From assembly GCF_035317345.1 (NCBI RefSeq), contig NZ_JAYKTU010000001.1: DNA of 64,000 nt; one strand, given 5' to 3'. The stretch's first letter is position 1, and every line of letters starts with the position of its first letter. Below, piece by piece: positions 1 through 8,640 of this stretch. Source of the stretch: Cellvibrio fontiphilus (GTDB lineage Bacteria > Pseudomonadota > Gammaproteobacteria > Pseudomonadales > Cellvibrionaceae). Under the pieces are notes generated by a model, which was not told the origin of the DNA, did no database searches, and saw only the letters and a program-made list of their open reading frames with translations. The position numbers were made by a program, and so were the translations under genes.

Positions 1-73
1 AGAGCGCCGCCATATTCATCGCTTCCAGCGAATTAATTTGCTGGGCGATAGTGATTAATTCTATTTTTAGCAT
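1..73 (-). CDS. Possible 5' end of a gene running off the left edge
   Basis: An open frame starts with ATG at 73 and continues through the left edge, giving 24 residues (MLKIELITIAQQ...). No recognisable family can be called from so short a piece. It would be divergent from hslO, with the structured repeat at 80-185 lying between them. The ribosome binding site is poor (GGGG only two bases before the ATG), so the start or the gene itself may be wrong. Confidence 0.25.
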   Translation of the reverse strand, partial: MLKIELITIAQQINSLEAMNMAAL

Positions 74-79
74 AGCCCC

Positions 80-185
80 GCAGGGTGGCAGATAGCCGGT
101 CAAGACACGCCGTAAATCCATCCCTGGAGGCTTGTCGTCGACATCCATGTCTCCGACAGTCTTGCCCAACTATCTGCCACCCTGC
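80..185. repeat. Structured intergenic repeat, copy 1 (conserved core, complementary arms)
   Basis: The element is bounded by a perfect 16-bp inverted repeat (GCAGGGTGGCAGATAG at 80-95, its complement at 170-185), followed inward by a near-complementary 9-bp pair (98-106 with 159-167). The inner core at about 107-156 contains ACGCCGTAAATCCATCC and GTCGTCGACATCC. The same core occurs in inverted orientation at about 3565-3615, but there the arms are different and again self-complementary. It sits in the hslO upstream region. Confidence 0.75.
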
Positions 186-218
186 TGAGATCTGCGTATT
201 TTTAAAAGAGATTCCACC

Positions 219-1124
219 ATGCCAAGTAACGATTTATTGCACCGCTTTTTATTTGATGACTGCGATATTCGCGGAGAAATGATCACCCTGGGTGACAGCT
301 ATCGCGAAGTGCTCAGCCACAACCCACAGGCGCCCGCCATCCATCGCCTGCTGGGTGAGTTTCTCGCGGCAGTGGGATTGTTATCCAGCACATTAAAATT
401 CGATGGCAAAATTATTTTACAAGCGCGCGGTGACGGCGCTATTTCCACCATCATGGCCGAATGCAACCATCACAACAGTTTGCGCGGCATTGTGCGCTTG
501 AATAGTGAAATTGAAATAAGCGATGACCTGGCGCAAAACGGAAATTTACAAGAATTGCTCGGCAATGGTGTTTTGGTAATTACCATAGAACCGCAGCGCG
601 CCGAAAATTTTGGCGGCAAACTCGAGCGTCACCAAGGCATAGTGCCTATGGATGCTAACAACCTCGCTGGCTGCCTGGAACATTATTTCCAGCAATCCGA
701 ACAACTCGCGACCCGCATCTGGTTTGCCGCCAATGAAAGCACTGTGAGCGGTTTATTGGTGCAAGCACTGCCGCAACAATTAATCACCAACGCCGATGAC
801 AATCGCGACAAATGGGAAACCGTAATCGCCCTGGCCGACACTATCAAGCAGGATGAATTACTGGAGCTGGAACACAGCACTGTGCTCTACCGTTTATTTA
901 ACGAACACCCACTGCGTGTGTTTGAACCCAAGGCACTTCATTTTGCCTGCAGCTGCTCACGTGAGCGCAGCGCCAGTGCATTATTATCGATTGGAAAAAA
1001 TGAAGTTGAAGAGTTACTGGTAGAACGCGGCAGTATTGATATCGATTGCCAATTCTGCAACCAACATTACCATTTTGCCGCCGATGAAATTCGCCAATTA
1101 TTGGGCGGCAATGTATTGCATTGA
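219..1124 (+). CDS. hslO: Hsp33 redox-regulated holdase chaperone
   Basis: Cytoplasmic chaperone of the Hsp33 family, which is switched on by oxidation and holds unfolding proteins during oxidative heat stress. At 301 residues it has the usual family length. The C-terminal zinc switch is visible as C244-S-C246 and C277-Q-F-C280, matching the CXC-X(27-32)-CXXC signature, with the conserved DC preceding Q-F-C. The N-terminal substrate domain begins at once after the ATG (MPSNDLLHRFLF...). An RBS-like purine run (AAAAGAGATT) precedes the ATG. The next gene on the same strand follows closely but is a lipoprotein of unknown role, so a functional link is not implied. Confidence 0.96.
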   Translation: MPSNDLLHRFLFDDCDIRGEMITLGDSYREVLSHNPQAPAIHRLLGEFLAAVGLLSSTLKFDGKIILQARGDGAISTIMAECNHHNSLRGIVRLNSEIEISDDLAQNGNLQELLGNGVLVITIEPQRAENFGGKLERHQGIVPMDANNLAGCLEHYFQQSEQLATRIWFAANESTVSGLLVQALPQQLITNADDNRDKWETVIALADTIKQDELLELEHSTVLYRLFNEHPLRVFEPKALHFACSCSRERSASALLSIGKNEVEELLVERGSIDIDCQFCNQHYHFAADEIRQLLGGNVLH

Positions 1125-1174
1125 CGCTGTATATTTTAAATCTTGCCTGTAAATCAACAACGGAAGGAATACTT

Positions 1175-2101
1175 ATGAAATACATTGCACTCGTCAGTTT
1201 GCTAAGTGCATTTTTAATTACTGGTTGCAGCGAGTCCCCCAAAGAGGAGCAACCCGCTGAAGATTATGTGACGGAAGATCAACAAAATGAACTTCCTGCT
1301 GGTGAGCCGATTACACTGCACGCACGTTTGGACTTTGTGGACACCCAGGCGACACCTTCTATTAATGCCAGTCGCCAGTTAAAAGCCTCCTTTTATTTAA
1401 CGACAGATGTGATGCGTGACGGTGCAGCTGATGGGGCAAGTTTTTGGGCGGATGGCGAAAATTATCGAGTGCAAGGTGCAATTGCAGCATCAGGAAATTT
1501 TTCGCTTAACAGCGGCGATGTTGCTACTGACGAAACCTACAACATGAGTAATCAGTGGCCCTCAGTTACCGAAAATCCAGAAGGCACCTTTCGGATTAAA
1601 ATGCCAGAAGCATCATTAATTGGCGAAGGGCTGAGTGTCGGTGTAGAAATAGAAGTACCTGTGAAAGGCACTAAAAAGGCCACTATCACCGGTAACGGAC
1701 AAACAATTGACAGTGAATTGAGTCATGCGCGCACAATGTTTTGTCACTCAAAAAGTGATGAAGAGGAAGCATGTAAACTGGAATTTACTATTGATGCCGT
1801 ACCCACCAAAGCAAAAGATTCTACCTATGATCATCTATTGCAGAGTGCCAAAGATGCTTTCGCTTTTCAGGGCAAGCAGGGGCCGGATGGAGGGCTGATT
1901 ATTTACTCCAGTTTACTGCCTGTGTATGGCGCAACAACCCGCTACCACAACGGACACTTTGTCACTTCACTTAAGCAGGAATATTCTGTCAATTTGGATG
2001 GCAGCGAGTTGGGCCAGCAGATTCATATGGTAGTTTGGTCAACCAAACGTGGTGACAATTGGCAACCTGAAGAAGCAACTCCGGTGAAAATACCAGAGTA
2101 A
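1175..2101 (+). CDS. Predicted lipoprotein of unknown function
   Basis: A 308-residue protein. The ATG at 1175 is preferred over upstream codons because it has a good RBS (GGAAGGA) and is followed by a lipoprotein signal peptide: short charged start, hydrophobic stretch, and a LITGC lipobox with the lipidated Cys at residue 18. An acidic, proline-containing linker follows (about residues 19-40). The rest looks like a soluble periplasmic beta-rich domain, with two Cys near the middle (FCHSKSDEEEAC). No known family was recognised. It lies 50 bp after hslO and ends at a strong convergent terminator, so it may be cotranscribed with hslO. Confidence 0.8.
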   Translation: MKYIALVSLLSAFLITGCSESPKEEQPAEDYVTEDQQNELPAGEPITLHARLDFVDTQATPSINASRQLKASFYLTTDVMRDGAADGASFWADGENYRVQGAIAASGNFSLNSGDVATDETYNMSNQWPSVTENPEGTFRIKMPEASLIGEGLSVGVEIEVPVKGTKKATITGNGQTIDSELSHARTMFCHSKSDEEEACKLEFTIDAVPTKAKDSTYDHLLQSAKDAFAFQGKQGPDGGLIIYSSLLPVYGATTRYHNGHFVTSLKQEYSVNLDGSELGQQIHMVVWSTKRGDNWQPEEATPVKIPE

Positions 2102-2114
2102 CAATTTTAGCGCG

Positions 2115-2140
2115 AACCCCGGGAGAAACCTCCCGGGGTT
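2115..2140. terminator. Convergent intrinsic terminator
   Basis: A perfect 11-bp GC-rich stem (AACCCCGGGAG / CTCCCGGGGTT) with an AAAC loop lies between the convergent lipoprotein gene and the gluconate permease gene. The T-run is short on both sides, so termination efficiency is uncertain. Confidence 0.75.
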
Positions 2141-2142
2141 TA

Positions 2143-3456
2143 TTACACAACCAGATCCAATACCAGCACCCCGATTAAACCCACCACACCTACAATTGTC
2201 TCCATCAGCGTCCAGGATTTAAAGGTGTCCTTGATGCTCAGATTAAAATATTCCTTATACATCCAAAAGCCTGAATCATTCACATGAGAGCACATCAAAC
2301 TGCCTGCACCTATGGCTAACACCATCAAGTTAGGGTCAGCGCCGGTGAGTGGAATAATCGGCGCAACTATGCCCGCTGCGGTTAAACCAGCAACTGTGGC
2401 AGAACCAAGAGCAATACGAATAATCGTCGCAATCAGCCACGCCAAAATCAGCGGATTCAGCGCCACCGTTTTTAACGAGTACGCAAGCTGCTCACTAACA
2501 CCGCTCTCCACCATGACTTGTTTGAGCGCACCTGCGCCCGCAACGATTAATAAAATCACAGCAATATCTTTTATTGCATCGCTATAAATCGCCATCACCC
2601 GCGCCATACTCATTCCGCGTTTTATACCGAGCGTATAGGTGGCGAGTGCCAGCGCGATAAGTAAAACAATCATCGAGTTACTCAGCAGTTGCACCCAAGG
2701 TGTTTTTGCTATGGCACCGGGTAGTAAATAAATAGCAAGGCTGGACAACGCGATCATCACTACCGGCAGGAGTGATGTAAAAAAACTATTAGCAATTCCG
2801 GGTAATTGATCCGCCGGTAAGTCGGTGGGTTTGAATGTGGCAAGGGGGGTGCTGCTGATATTTTTCAAACGCGCACTAAACACCGGGCCGGCGATAATCA
2901 TAGTGGGAATAGCCACTAGAATGCCGTAAAACAAAGTTGTACCCATATCCGCGCCAAATTGTGGAATGAGCGCAACGGGTGATGGATGTGGCGGCAAGAA
3001 ACCGTGAGTAACCGATAGCGCTGCAAGCAGCGGAATACCCAAATAAACCGCGGGCAATTTGGTTTGGTACATCACTGAAAAAACCAGGGGCACCAAGAGT
3101 ACAAAACCAACATTATAAAAAAGTGGCAGCCCGACAATAAAACCCGTCAGCATTAACGCCCAGGTAATATATTTTTTACCGCACCAGCGCATCAAGCTGC
3201 TGCTGATTTGCTGCGCCGCGCCGGATTCTGCAACCAATTTTCCAAACATAGCCCCCACGCACAAAATTACCGCGAGCGAGCCAAGGATGCTACCGATACC
3301 GGTTTCAATAACACCGGGTATTTTTTCCAGCGGAATGCCCAGCATAACGGCGGCAGCAATGGAGGAAACCAGAAACGCCAGGAACGGATTCAATTTTACG
3401 CCGGTAATTAATATCACCAGAATCAGGATGGCAATCACAACAGCGGCTATGGCCAT
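2143..3456 (-). CDS. GntP-family gluconate:H+ symporter
   Basis: Inner-membrane permease of the GntP family (gluconate and related sugar acids). The 437 residues are almost wholly hydrophobic, with about 12 membrane segments, starting with a membrane helix at residues 2-22. Family-typical stretches include GLPLFYNVGFVLLVPLVF and the C-terminal GAGSLMCSHVNDSGFWMYKEY segment. No gluconate kinase or dehydratase gene lies next to it, so the substrate could be another aldonate. The start at 3456 follows an AAGGAGA ribosome binding site. The second copy of the structured repeat (3537-3642) lies in its upstream region. Confidence 0.93.
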   Translation of the reverse strand: MAIAAVVIAILILVILITGVKLNPFLAFLVSSIAAAVMLGIPLEKIPGVIETGIGSILGSLAVILCVGAMFGKLVAESGAAQQISSSLMRWCGKKYITWALMLTGFIVGLPLFYNVGFVLLVPLVFSVMYQTKLPAVYLGIPLLAALSVTHGFLPPHPSPVALIPQFGADMGTTLFYGILVAIPTMIIAGPVFSARLKNISSTPLATFKPTDLPADQLPGIANSFFTSLLPVVMIALSSLAIYLLPGAIAKTPWVQLLSNSMIVLLIALALATYTLGIKRGMSMARVMAIYSDAIKDIAVILLIVAGAGALKQVMVESGVSEQLAYSLKTVALNPLILAWLIATIIRIALGSATVAGLTAAGIVAPIIPLTGADPNLMVLAIGAGSLMCSHVNDSGFWMYKEYFNLSIKDTFKSWTLMETIVGVVGLIGVLVLDLVV

Positions 3457-3536
3457 GGAGTCTCCTTTTTATTTATTGATTATTTTTGATTAGAAAACAG
3501 CAAAGAATAAAACTCTGGAATTAGCAGTATCTCGCA

Positions 3537-3642
3537 GATGAGCGTCATTATTTCCTCTGGGACCATCGGAGACAGGGATGTCGACGATGAGCCTCCATGG
3601 ATGGATTCACGGCGTTTCCCAGTGGGAATATGGACGCTCATC
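3537..3642. repeat. Structured intergenic repeat, copy 2 (inverted relative to copy 1)
   Basis: The element is bounded by a perfect 10-bp inverted repeat (GATGAGCGTC at 3537-3546, complement at 3633-3642) with further imperfect pairing inward (TCTGGGA with TCCCAG). The reverse complement of its core matches the core of the copy at 80-185 (ACGCCGTGAATCCATCC, TCGTCGACATCC), while the arms do not match that copy. It lies between the divergently transcribed upstream side of the GntP gene and the 3' end of dbpA. Confidence 0.75.
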
Positions 3643-3653
3643 CCGCAATAAAA

Positions 3654-5030
3654 TCACAGCTTACGCGCTCTGAACTTGCGCCCTTTTAATTTGCCTTGAC
3701 TCAGTTGCTCTAGTGCCGCGCGCGCGATGGATTTATCCACCGCTACATAAGTAGCAAAATCAAATACATCAATCTTGCCAATTTTTTCAAAGGGTAAGCC
3801 GGCATCTTTGGTCAAGGCTCCAATAATATCACCGGGGCGCAACTTGTCTTTTTTTCCACCATCAATATTCAAGGTCACCATAGTCACTTCCGGCAGTGAC
3901 TTTTTATCGGCAGCAGGAAGCGGCTCAAGCGTGATCGACTGCTTCATGTAATCTTCAAGGCGATTAATTTTGTGCACTTCTTTTTGTACAACCAAATTCA
4001 ATGCCAAACCGGATTCACCGGCGCGACCAGTACGACCAATGCGGTGCACATGCACTTCGCTATCGCGCGCCAAATCCACATTAATAACCGCATCCAAACC
4101 TTTTACATCAATACCACGTGCCGCCACATCGGTAGCAATTAATACCGAACAGCTTTTGTTCGCAAACCGCACCAATACTTGATCGCGCTCTTTTTGTTCC
4201 AGATCGCCGTGTAATGCCAAGGCATTCACGCCTTGGCTACGCAAATAGTCCAGCAATTCATCGCAACTTAATTTGGTATTACAGAAGGCAATTGAACTGG
4301 CCGGCTGAAAATGCGCGAGCAAACTCAAGACTGCCGGATAGACTTCTTCATCACTGCGCAACTCATAAAAATGTTGTTCGATTTGGGTTTCACTGTGAAT
4401 AGATTCCACCGCAATCATCTGCGGATCGCGCTGGCAGCGGGCACTGATTTTTTGGATATTTTCCGGATAAGTTGCCGAAAATAACAAAGTCTGGCGCTCG
4501 GCTTTACAGGCATCCAGAACTGTATCTATATCTTCAGCAAACCCCATTTCCAACATGCGGTCAGCTTCATCCAGCACCAACTGATTAATACTGTCCAGCA
4601 CCAAAGTGCCTTTGCGGATATGATCGACAATCCGGCCAGGTGTGCCCACCACAATGTGAGCGCCGCGCTCCAGTGAGCCGATTTGCGGGCCAATCGATAC
4701 ACCACCACAGAGCGTTAAAACTTTTACATTGTGTGTGAGACGCGCTAGACGACGAATCTCCTTGGCTACCTGATCCGCCAATTCGCGAGTAGGGCAAAGC
4801 ACCAGTGCCTGCACACCAAAAAAACGCACATTTAATTTTTCCAGCAGGGCTATACCAAAAGCAGCAGTTTTACCGCTGCCGGTTTTGGCTTTGGCAATCA
4901 CATCGCGCCCCGCCAACACTAGCGGCAAGCTTTGCGCTTGAATTGGTGTCATTTGGTGGTAACCCAGAGACTCAAGGTTATCCAGCATGTCTGCGCTGAG
5001 CGGTAAATTGGAAAAGGCTGTTGGATTCAC
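3654..5030 (-). CDS. dbpA: ATP-dependent RNA helicase DbpA
   Basis: DEAD-box helicase acting on 23S rRNA in large-subunit assembly. Helicase core motifs are in order: Q-motif (MTPIQAQSLPL), Walker A AKTGSGKT, TPGR, DEAD within LVLDEAD, SAT, and HRIGRTGRAG, followed by the C-terminal DbpA RNA-binding domain (last ~75 residues, with GDIIGAL and a basic GRKFRARKL end). The frame is open back to 5177, but the extra N-terminal 49 residues resemble no helicase. The GTG at 5030 (VNPTAFSNLPLS...) gives 458 residues, close to E. coli DbpA (457), and aligns with its TAFS start. That choice leaves a short divergent promoter region towards the MipA-like gene. Confidence 0.93.
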   Translation of the reverse strand: MNPTAFSNLPLSADMLDNLESLGYHQMTPIQAQSLPLVLAGRDVIAKAKTGSGKTAAFGIALLEKLNVRFFGVQALVLCPTRELADQVAKEIRRLARLTHNVKVLTLCGGVSIGPQIGSLERGAHIVVGTPGRIVDHIRKGTLVLDSINQLVLDEADRMLEMGFAEDIDTVLDACKAERQTLLFSATYPENIQKISARCQRDPQMIAVESIHSETQIEQHFYELRSDEEVYPAVLSLLAHFQPASSIAFCNTKLSCDELLDYLRSQGVNALALHGDLEQKERDQVLVRFANKSCSVLIATDVAARGIDVKGLDAVINVDLARDSEVHVHRIGRTGRAGESGLALNLVVQKEVHKINRLEDYMKQSITLEPLPAADKKSLPEVTMVTLNIDGGKKDKLRPGDIIGALTKDAGLPFEKIGKIDVFDFATYVAVDKSIARAALEQLSQGKLKGRKFRARKL

Positions 5031-5197
5031 AGGTTTCTCGTTGAAATGAAAACCACTCGGGTGGTGCCACCCAAGTGATTGTGCAGCTAATGGATATGCG
5101 CTGCAGAATACCAGTAAAATTGGCCCAAGTCGCCCATACCCGGGGCAACCCAAGGGCCGATTGCTGTTCTTCACCACTCAATATTTTCAGGTTATCT

Positions 5198-6055
5198 ATG
5201 CGCGCGCTGCACTGCTCAACTTATTTTTTGGCGCTTTCATCTTATCTAGCCGCAACCTTAGGGCTATTACTCAGCAGCACCATTAACGCTATGGCAACAA
5301 CAGAAACCACTGCGGCTACCACAGCCAAACATTGGGAGCTGGGCCTGGGTTTGGGTGCAGTGGGCGGCCCGGATTATCGCGGCTCAGATGAATATCGCAG
5401 CTTTGTCAGCCCTATTCCTTATTTTATTTATCGAGGCAAATATATTCGCTCTGACCGCGAGGGTGTACGCGGCAATTTTTTGCGCACTGATCAATATGAA
5501 TTTACGCTCAGCGCCAGCGCTTCCATTACACCGGAAACTGAAAAAAATACTTTGCGAGAAGGTATGCCGGAATTGGGCTCCACTCTGGAACTGGGGCCAT
5601 CATTCAATATCAATTTAACCGGTGACGATTTTAGCCGCGGCTGGCATTTGCAATTGCCTTGGCGCGCCGTATTTGCGATTGGTGCAGACAACAACGGCTA
5701 TCTGGGCACTATCGTGCAACCACAACTTGTTTACCGCACTAAAATTTCACATTGGACATTTCACTACCGCGCCGGCATTACTTTCGCCAGCAATGATTAC
5801 CACGATTATTATTACCGTGTCGCTCCCGACTACGCGACTGAAAATCGCCCCGCATTTAACGCAGGCTCAGGCTATAGTGGTTGGAACAATAATTTTGCAT
5901 TCAGCCGCAATTTGTCGCTGCAAGGTGTTGATACTCGCCTCGCCTTATTTATTCGCTACGACAACATAGAGCACAGCGATATCACCAATAGCCCATTGGT
6001 GGTTGATAATCACAGCCTGCGCGGTGGTATTGCATTTATTTGGGTAATCAAATAA
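5198..6055 (+). CDS. MipA/OmpV-family outer membrane protein
   Basis: A 285-residue protein of the MipA/OmpV family, outer-membrane beta-barrels that in E. coli include a scaffold for murein hydrolase MltA. A frame open from 5075 exists, but the ATG at 5198 starts a convincing signal peptide (basic start, hydrophobic core to about residue 30, cleavage near INAMA). The family features follow: a GLGLGAVGGPDYRGSDEY start, alternating aromatic beta strands, and a C-terminal beta-barrel strand GGIAFIWVIK. It is divergent from dbpA. Its physiological role here is not shown by context. Confidence 0.85.
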   Translation: MRALHCSTYFLALSSYLAATLGLLLSSTINAMATTETTAATTAKHWELGLGLGAVGGPDYRGSDEYRSFVSPIPYFIYRGKYIRSDREGVRGNFLRTDQYEFTLSASASITPETEKNTLREGMPELGSTLELGPSFNINLTGDDFSRGWHLQLPWRAVFAIGADNNGYLGTIVQPQLVYRTKISHWTFHYRAGITFASNDYHDYYYRVAPDYATENRPAFNAGSGYSGWNNNFAFSRNLSLQGVDTRLALFIRYDNIEHSDITNSPLVVDNHSLRGGIAFIWVIK

Positions 6056-6094
6056 ATCAGAAAGGATTGTTGTAATCAAAAATTCAACACAGAT

Positions 6095-6718
6095 TTACAA
6101 ACGCTTCAAAACTCCCAGCGTTTTTACCAACGGCAAGGCTGCAAATAAACCGGACTCCTGTGCAAGCTTCCATATTTCAAACGGTGGGCGACCACCATCG
6201 GCAGGGTTGGGGAAAACATCATGAATAGCAAGCAGGCCACCGCGCACCACATGGGGTGCCCAACAGCGGTAATCCGTGAGCGCTGCCTCCATGCTGTGAC
6301 CGCCATCGATAAACACCATGCCTAAAGGAGTATTCCAATAGCGCGCCGCTAACACCGAGGGCGCAACAATCGGCACCACAGTATTTTCCAGTTGCGCGCG
6401 TGCAAGGGTGGTGCGGAATTCGCGGAAACTATCCATGCGTCCCTGCTCTTCATCAAATAACTGTGGGTCGTGATACTCCTCACCCAACTGATGCTCTTCC
6501 GAACCGCGATGATGATCAACCGCAAACAACAGCGTATTTTGTTGTTCGCAAGCGCGCCCTAAATACACGGTAGATTTTCCGCAGTAACTACCAATTTCCA
6601 AACAGGGGCCAAGTGTTGCTGTGGTAAGCGCCGCATTAAACAGAGCGGCACCTTCTTGCGCATCCAAAAAACCTTTTACCGTTTCTATATCAATACCCAA
6701 ACTTTGCATTGGCAGCAT
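6095..6718 (-). CDS. Class I SAM-dependent methyltransferase (Methyltransf_24 type)
   Basis: About 207 residues, taking the ATG at 6718 rather than the TTG at 6730. Motif I is visible as LEIGSYCGKSTVYLG, followed by an acidic VDHHRG strand end. A VFIDGGHSMEAALTDYRCWAPHV motif and AIHDVFPNP near the C-terminus are typical of the small-molecule O-methyltransferase-like or glycan-associated Methyltransf_24 group. The substrate is unknown. It is convergent with the MipA-like gene and divergent from the acetyltransferase at 6822, which may point to surface glycan modification, but that is inference only. Confidence 0.8.
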   Translation of the reverse strand: MLPMQSLGIDIETVKGFLDAQEGAALFNAALTTATLGPCLEIGSYCGKSTVYLGRACEQQNTLLFAVDHHRGSEEHQLGEEYHDPQLFDEEQGRMDSFREFRTTLARAQLENTVVPIVAPSVLAARYWNTPLGMVFIDGGHSMEAALTDYRCWAPHVVRGGLLAIHDVFPNPADGGRPPFEIWKLAQESGLFAALPLVKTLGVLKRL

Positions 6719-6821
6719 AATGTTTCTCAACCATAATCAAGACCGGCATTCTAACAGAGCCAGTTCATAAACTATTGCCGATTTTGCAATCTCAATAACC
6801 TACTTTACTGCGATAAAATTT

Positions 6822-7544
6822 ATGCGCCGCAGCACGACGCCCTATTGGATAAAAGCCATTTATAAGCGTATCAATCATTGGTATGTGCGCCGATTTATTG
6901 CGCCGCAGTTTGATAGCTTAGGCAGCATTCCCGAAGTCGCCCATCCACGCAGCCTGGTTATTTTTGGGCGCAACATTCACTTGGGAAAATTTGCGCAAAT
7001 TATTTGCGCGAGCGACAACTGTATTCGTTTTACCACTTGGCCCAGCAAGCAAGCGGATGCCGAAATCCGTATTGGCGATTACTGTTTGATTTCACCTGGC
7101 GTGCGCATTTCTGCTGCGCAATCCATTCATATTGGCGATAACTGTATGCTCGCCGCCAAGGTTACAATTAGCGACAGTGATTGGCATGGCATTTACAATC
7201 GTATCCGCCCGTTTCGCTGTACCAAACCGGTAGTGATTGAAAATAATGTCTGGCTGGGTGAAAGCGTTATCGTCACTAAAGGTGTGCGCATTGGCGAAAA
7301 CTCGGTTGTTGGTACTGGCGCAGTAGTGACCAAGGATATTCCCGCTAATTGCATTGCCGCAGGTAATCCGGCGCGGGTAATTAAGACGATTAACCCGCAG
7401 CGCCGCATGCTAAAACGTGAATTATTGTTCAGCGATCCCGAACATTATTATTACAATCAGGACCAGCTGGATAAATTGATGCTGAGCAATAACAGCTGGC
7501 GGAATTGGTTGCGCAGCTTGATCAAGCCTAACCAAACTGACTAG
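6822..7544 (+). CDS. Left-handed beta-helix acyltransferase (WcaF/NodL-like)
   Basis: A 240-residue hexapeptide-repeat acyltransferase, probably moving an acetyl group from acetyl-CoA to a sugar in surface polysaccharide. Hexapeptide turns are clear: IGDYCLISPGVRIS, IGDNCMLAAKVTI, then VWLGESVIVTKGVRIGENSVVGTGAVVTKDIPAN and the family-typical AAGNPARVIK end. The likely catalytic His lies in SDSDWHG. The N-terminal ~60 residues contain basic residues and aromatic positions seen in lipopolysaccharide-type relatives. It is divergent from the methyltransferase at 6095-6718. The exact acceptor cannot be told from sequence. Confidence 0.88.
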   Translation: MRRSTTPYWIKAIYKRINHWYVRRFIAPQFDSLGSIPEVAHPRSLVIFGRNIHLGKFAQIICASDNCIRFTTWPSKQADAEIRIGDYCLISPGVRISAAQSIHIGDNCMLAAKVTISDSDWHGIYNRIRPFRCTKPVVIENNVWLGESVIVTKGVRIGENSVVGTGAVVTKDIPANCIAAGNPARVIKTINPQRRMLKRELLFSDPEHYYYNQDQLDKLMLSNNSWRNWLRSLIKPNQTD

Positions 7545-7624
7545 CAGGTAAACTCTGGATTTGATCAGCACTGGCGCGCCACACACCCCTCAGTACATAC
7601 TTGCCAATAAGTCCATAAAAGCAA

Positions 7625-7650
7625 AAAAGGCCGCAATATGCGACCTTTTT
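7625..7650. terminator. Intrinsic terminator between convergent genes
   Basis: An AAAAAGGCCGCA / TGCGACCTTTTT hairpin with one mismatch and A/T runs on both sides, placed between the convergent acyltransferase and the 7666-8508 gene. It can serve both strands. Confidence 0.75.
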
Positions 7651-7665
7651 CAATCGTTTAACATC

Positions 7666-8508
7666 TCAATGAAAACGGCAATCACGCAATACTAATTTGC
7701 TCGGACTGCCCTGCCAGTAATGATCAACCGTGCCTGTTAATTTAGCAAATTCACCTTCCTGTAATTTTGCAGCACGCGCACGATCTTCAGGTGCCATGCG
7801 ACACACAATCGGCGGCCACAACATAGATTCTTTGGTATCGAGGGTTTCAAAAATACTATTGCGATCAATGGTCACCTTATACCACAGCTCGATGGTGCCA
7901 TCATTTTCCAAAGGTGTGCCCACCGTGCCATCCAATAGATAACGTTTGCCTTTGTAATACGCCGTGATCATTTCTGCGGTTTTGCGTTTGGACATGCGAT
8001 AAATATCTTTGGCCAACCAACGAGGTTGGATTTCCACGAGCGGCTCAGGAACAATCGCAGCACGCGCGGCGGCAGCAATTTTTTCACCCTCCGCACCCGT
8101 TTTGATACGCGCAATCATGCCGCACATACCCTTGCGAATATCCTCGGGTTTTGCCACCGTGCGTCGGTTCAGGCGAGTATTGATGCTCACATCTGCTGAT
8201 GTTCCTTTGTTTGCCGCATTCAAATAAATCAGGAAAGGGTGACGACCATTTTTTTGCTCAATCGTCAGCGTTCCCTTCTCCGCGTCAAGCTCTTCACTTA
8301 ACACGTTAAAACCATCGGCAAGCGCAATAGTGCGCAATTGTCCCAATGCGCTGGATGCATTTAAATTGGGAATATTTACAGCGGTGGAAAATTCCGCGCC
8401 GTTACGGGGGTCGCCCTCAGCCCGAAAGTTTTCTTCACAGCTATTGGCTATAGCCTGCAAGGAGGCTGCTAAAAATATTATTGCTATAGTTGCTCGAATT
8501 GGCCTCAT
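7666..8508 (-). CDS. Exported protein of unknown function
   Basis: A 280-residue protein starting at the ATG at 8508, which follows AAGGAAATATCC and opens a Sec signal peptide (MRPIRATIAIIFLAASLQAIA, cleavage before NSCEENF). The frame is open 14 codons further upstream but without a signal-like sequence. The mature part contains five or so Cys and mixed alpha/beta character, with a repeated theme of small domains (residues ~20-130 and ~160-280). No family was recognised. It stands alone between terminator-flanked neighbours. Confidence 0.7.
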   Translation of the reverse strand: MRPIRATIAIIFLAASLQAIANSCEENFRAEGDPRNGAEFSTAVNIPNLNASSALGQLRTIALADGFNVLSEELDAEKGTLTIEQKNGRHPFLIYLNAANKGTSADVSINTRLNRRTVAKPEDIRKGMCGMIARIKTGAEGEKIAAAARAAIVPEPLVEIQPRWLAKDIYRMSKRKTAEMITAYYKGKRYLLDGTVGTPLENDGTIELWYKVTIDRNSIFETLDTKESMLWPPIVCRMAPEDRARAAKLQEGEFAKLTGTVDHYWQGSPSKLVLRDCRFH

Positions 8509-8640
8509 GGATATTTCCTTAATCAATTCAAATTTTGGCGGGCGATGCACGAAGCTTTTACTTTAAATTGGGCTATACAGTCGAGTTGTTAAAAAGTGTA
8601 TTTCATGTTCTAAACACGAATGGTTTTAACTGTCTTCAAA

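Noticed and set aside
5031..5177. Extra 49 residues at the DbpA N-terminus
   Set aside because: Unlike any helicase; a GTG at 5030 gives the normal length and start, so the extension is taken as untranslated.
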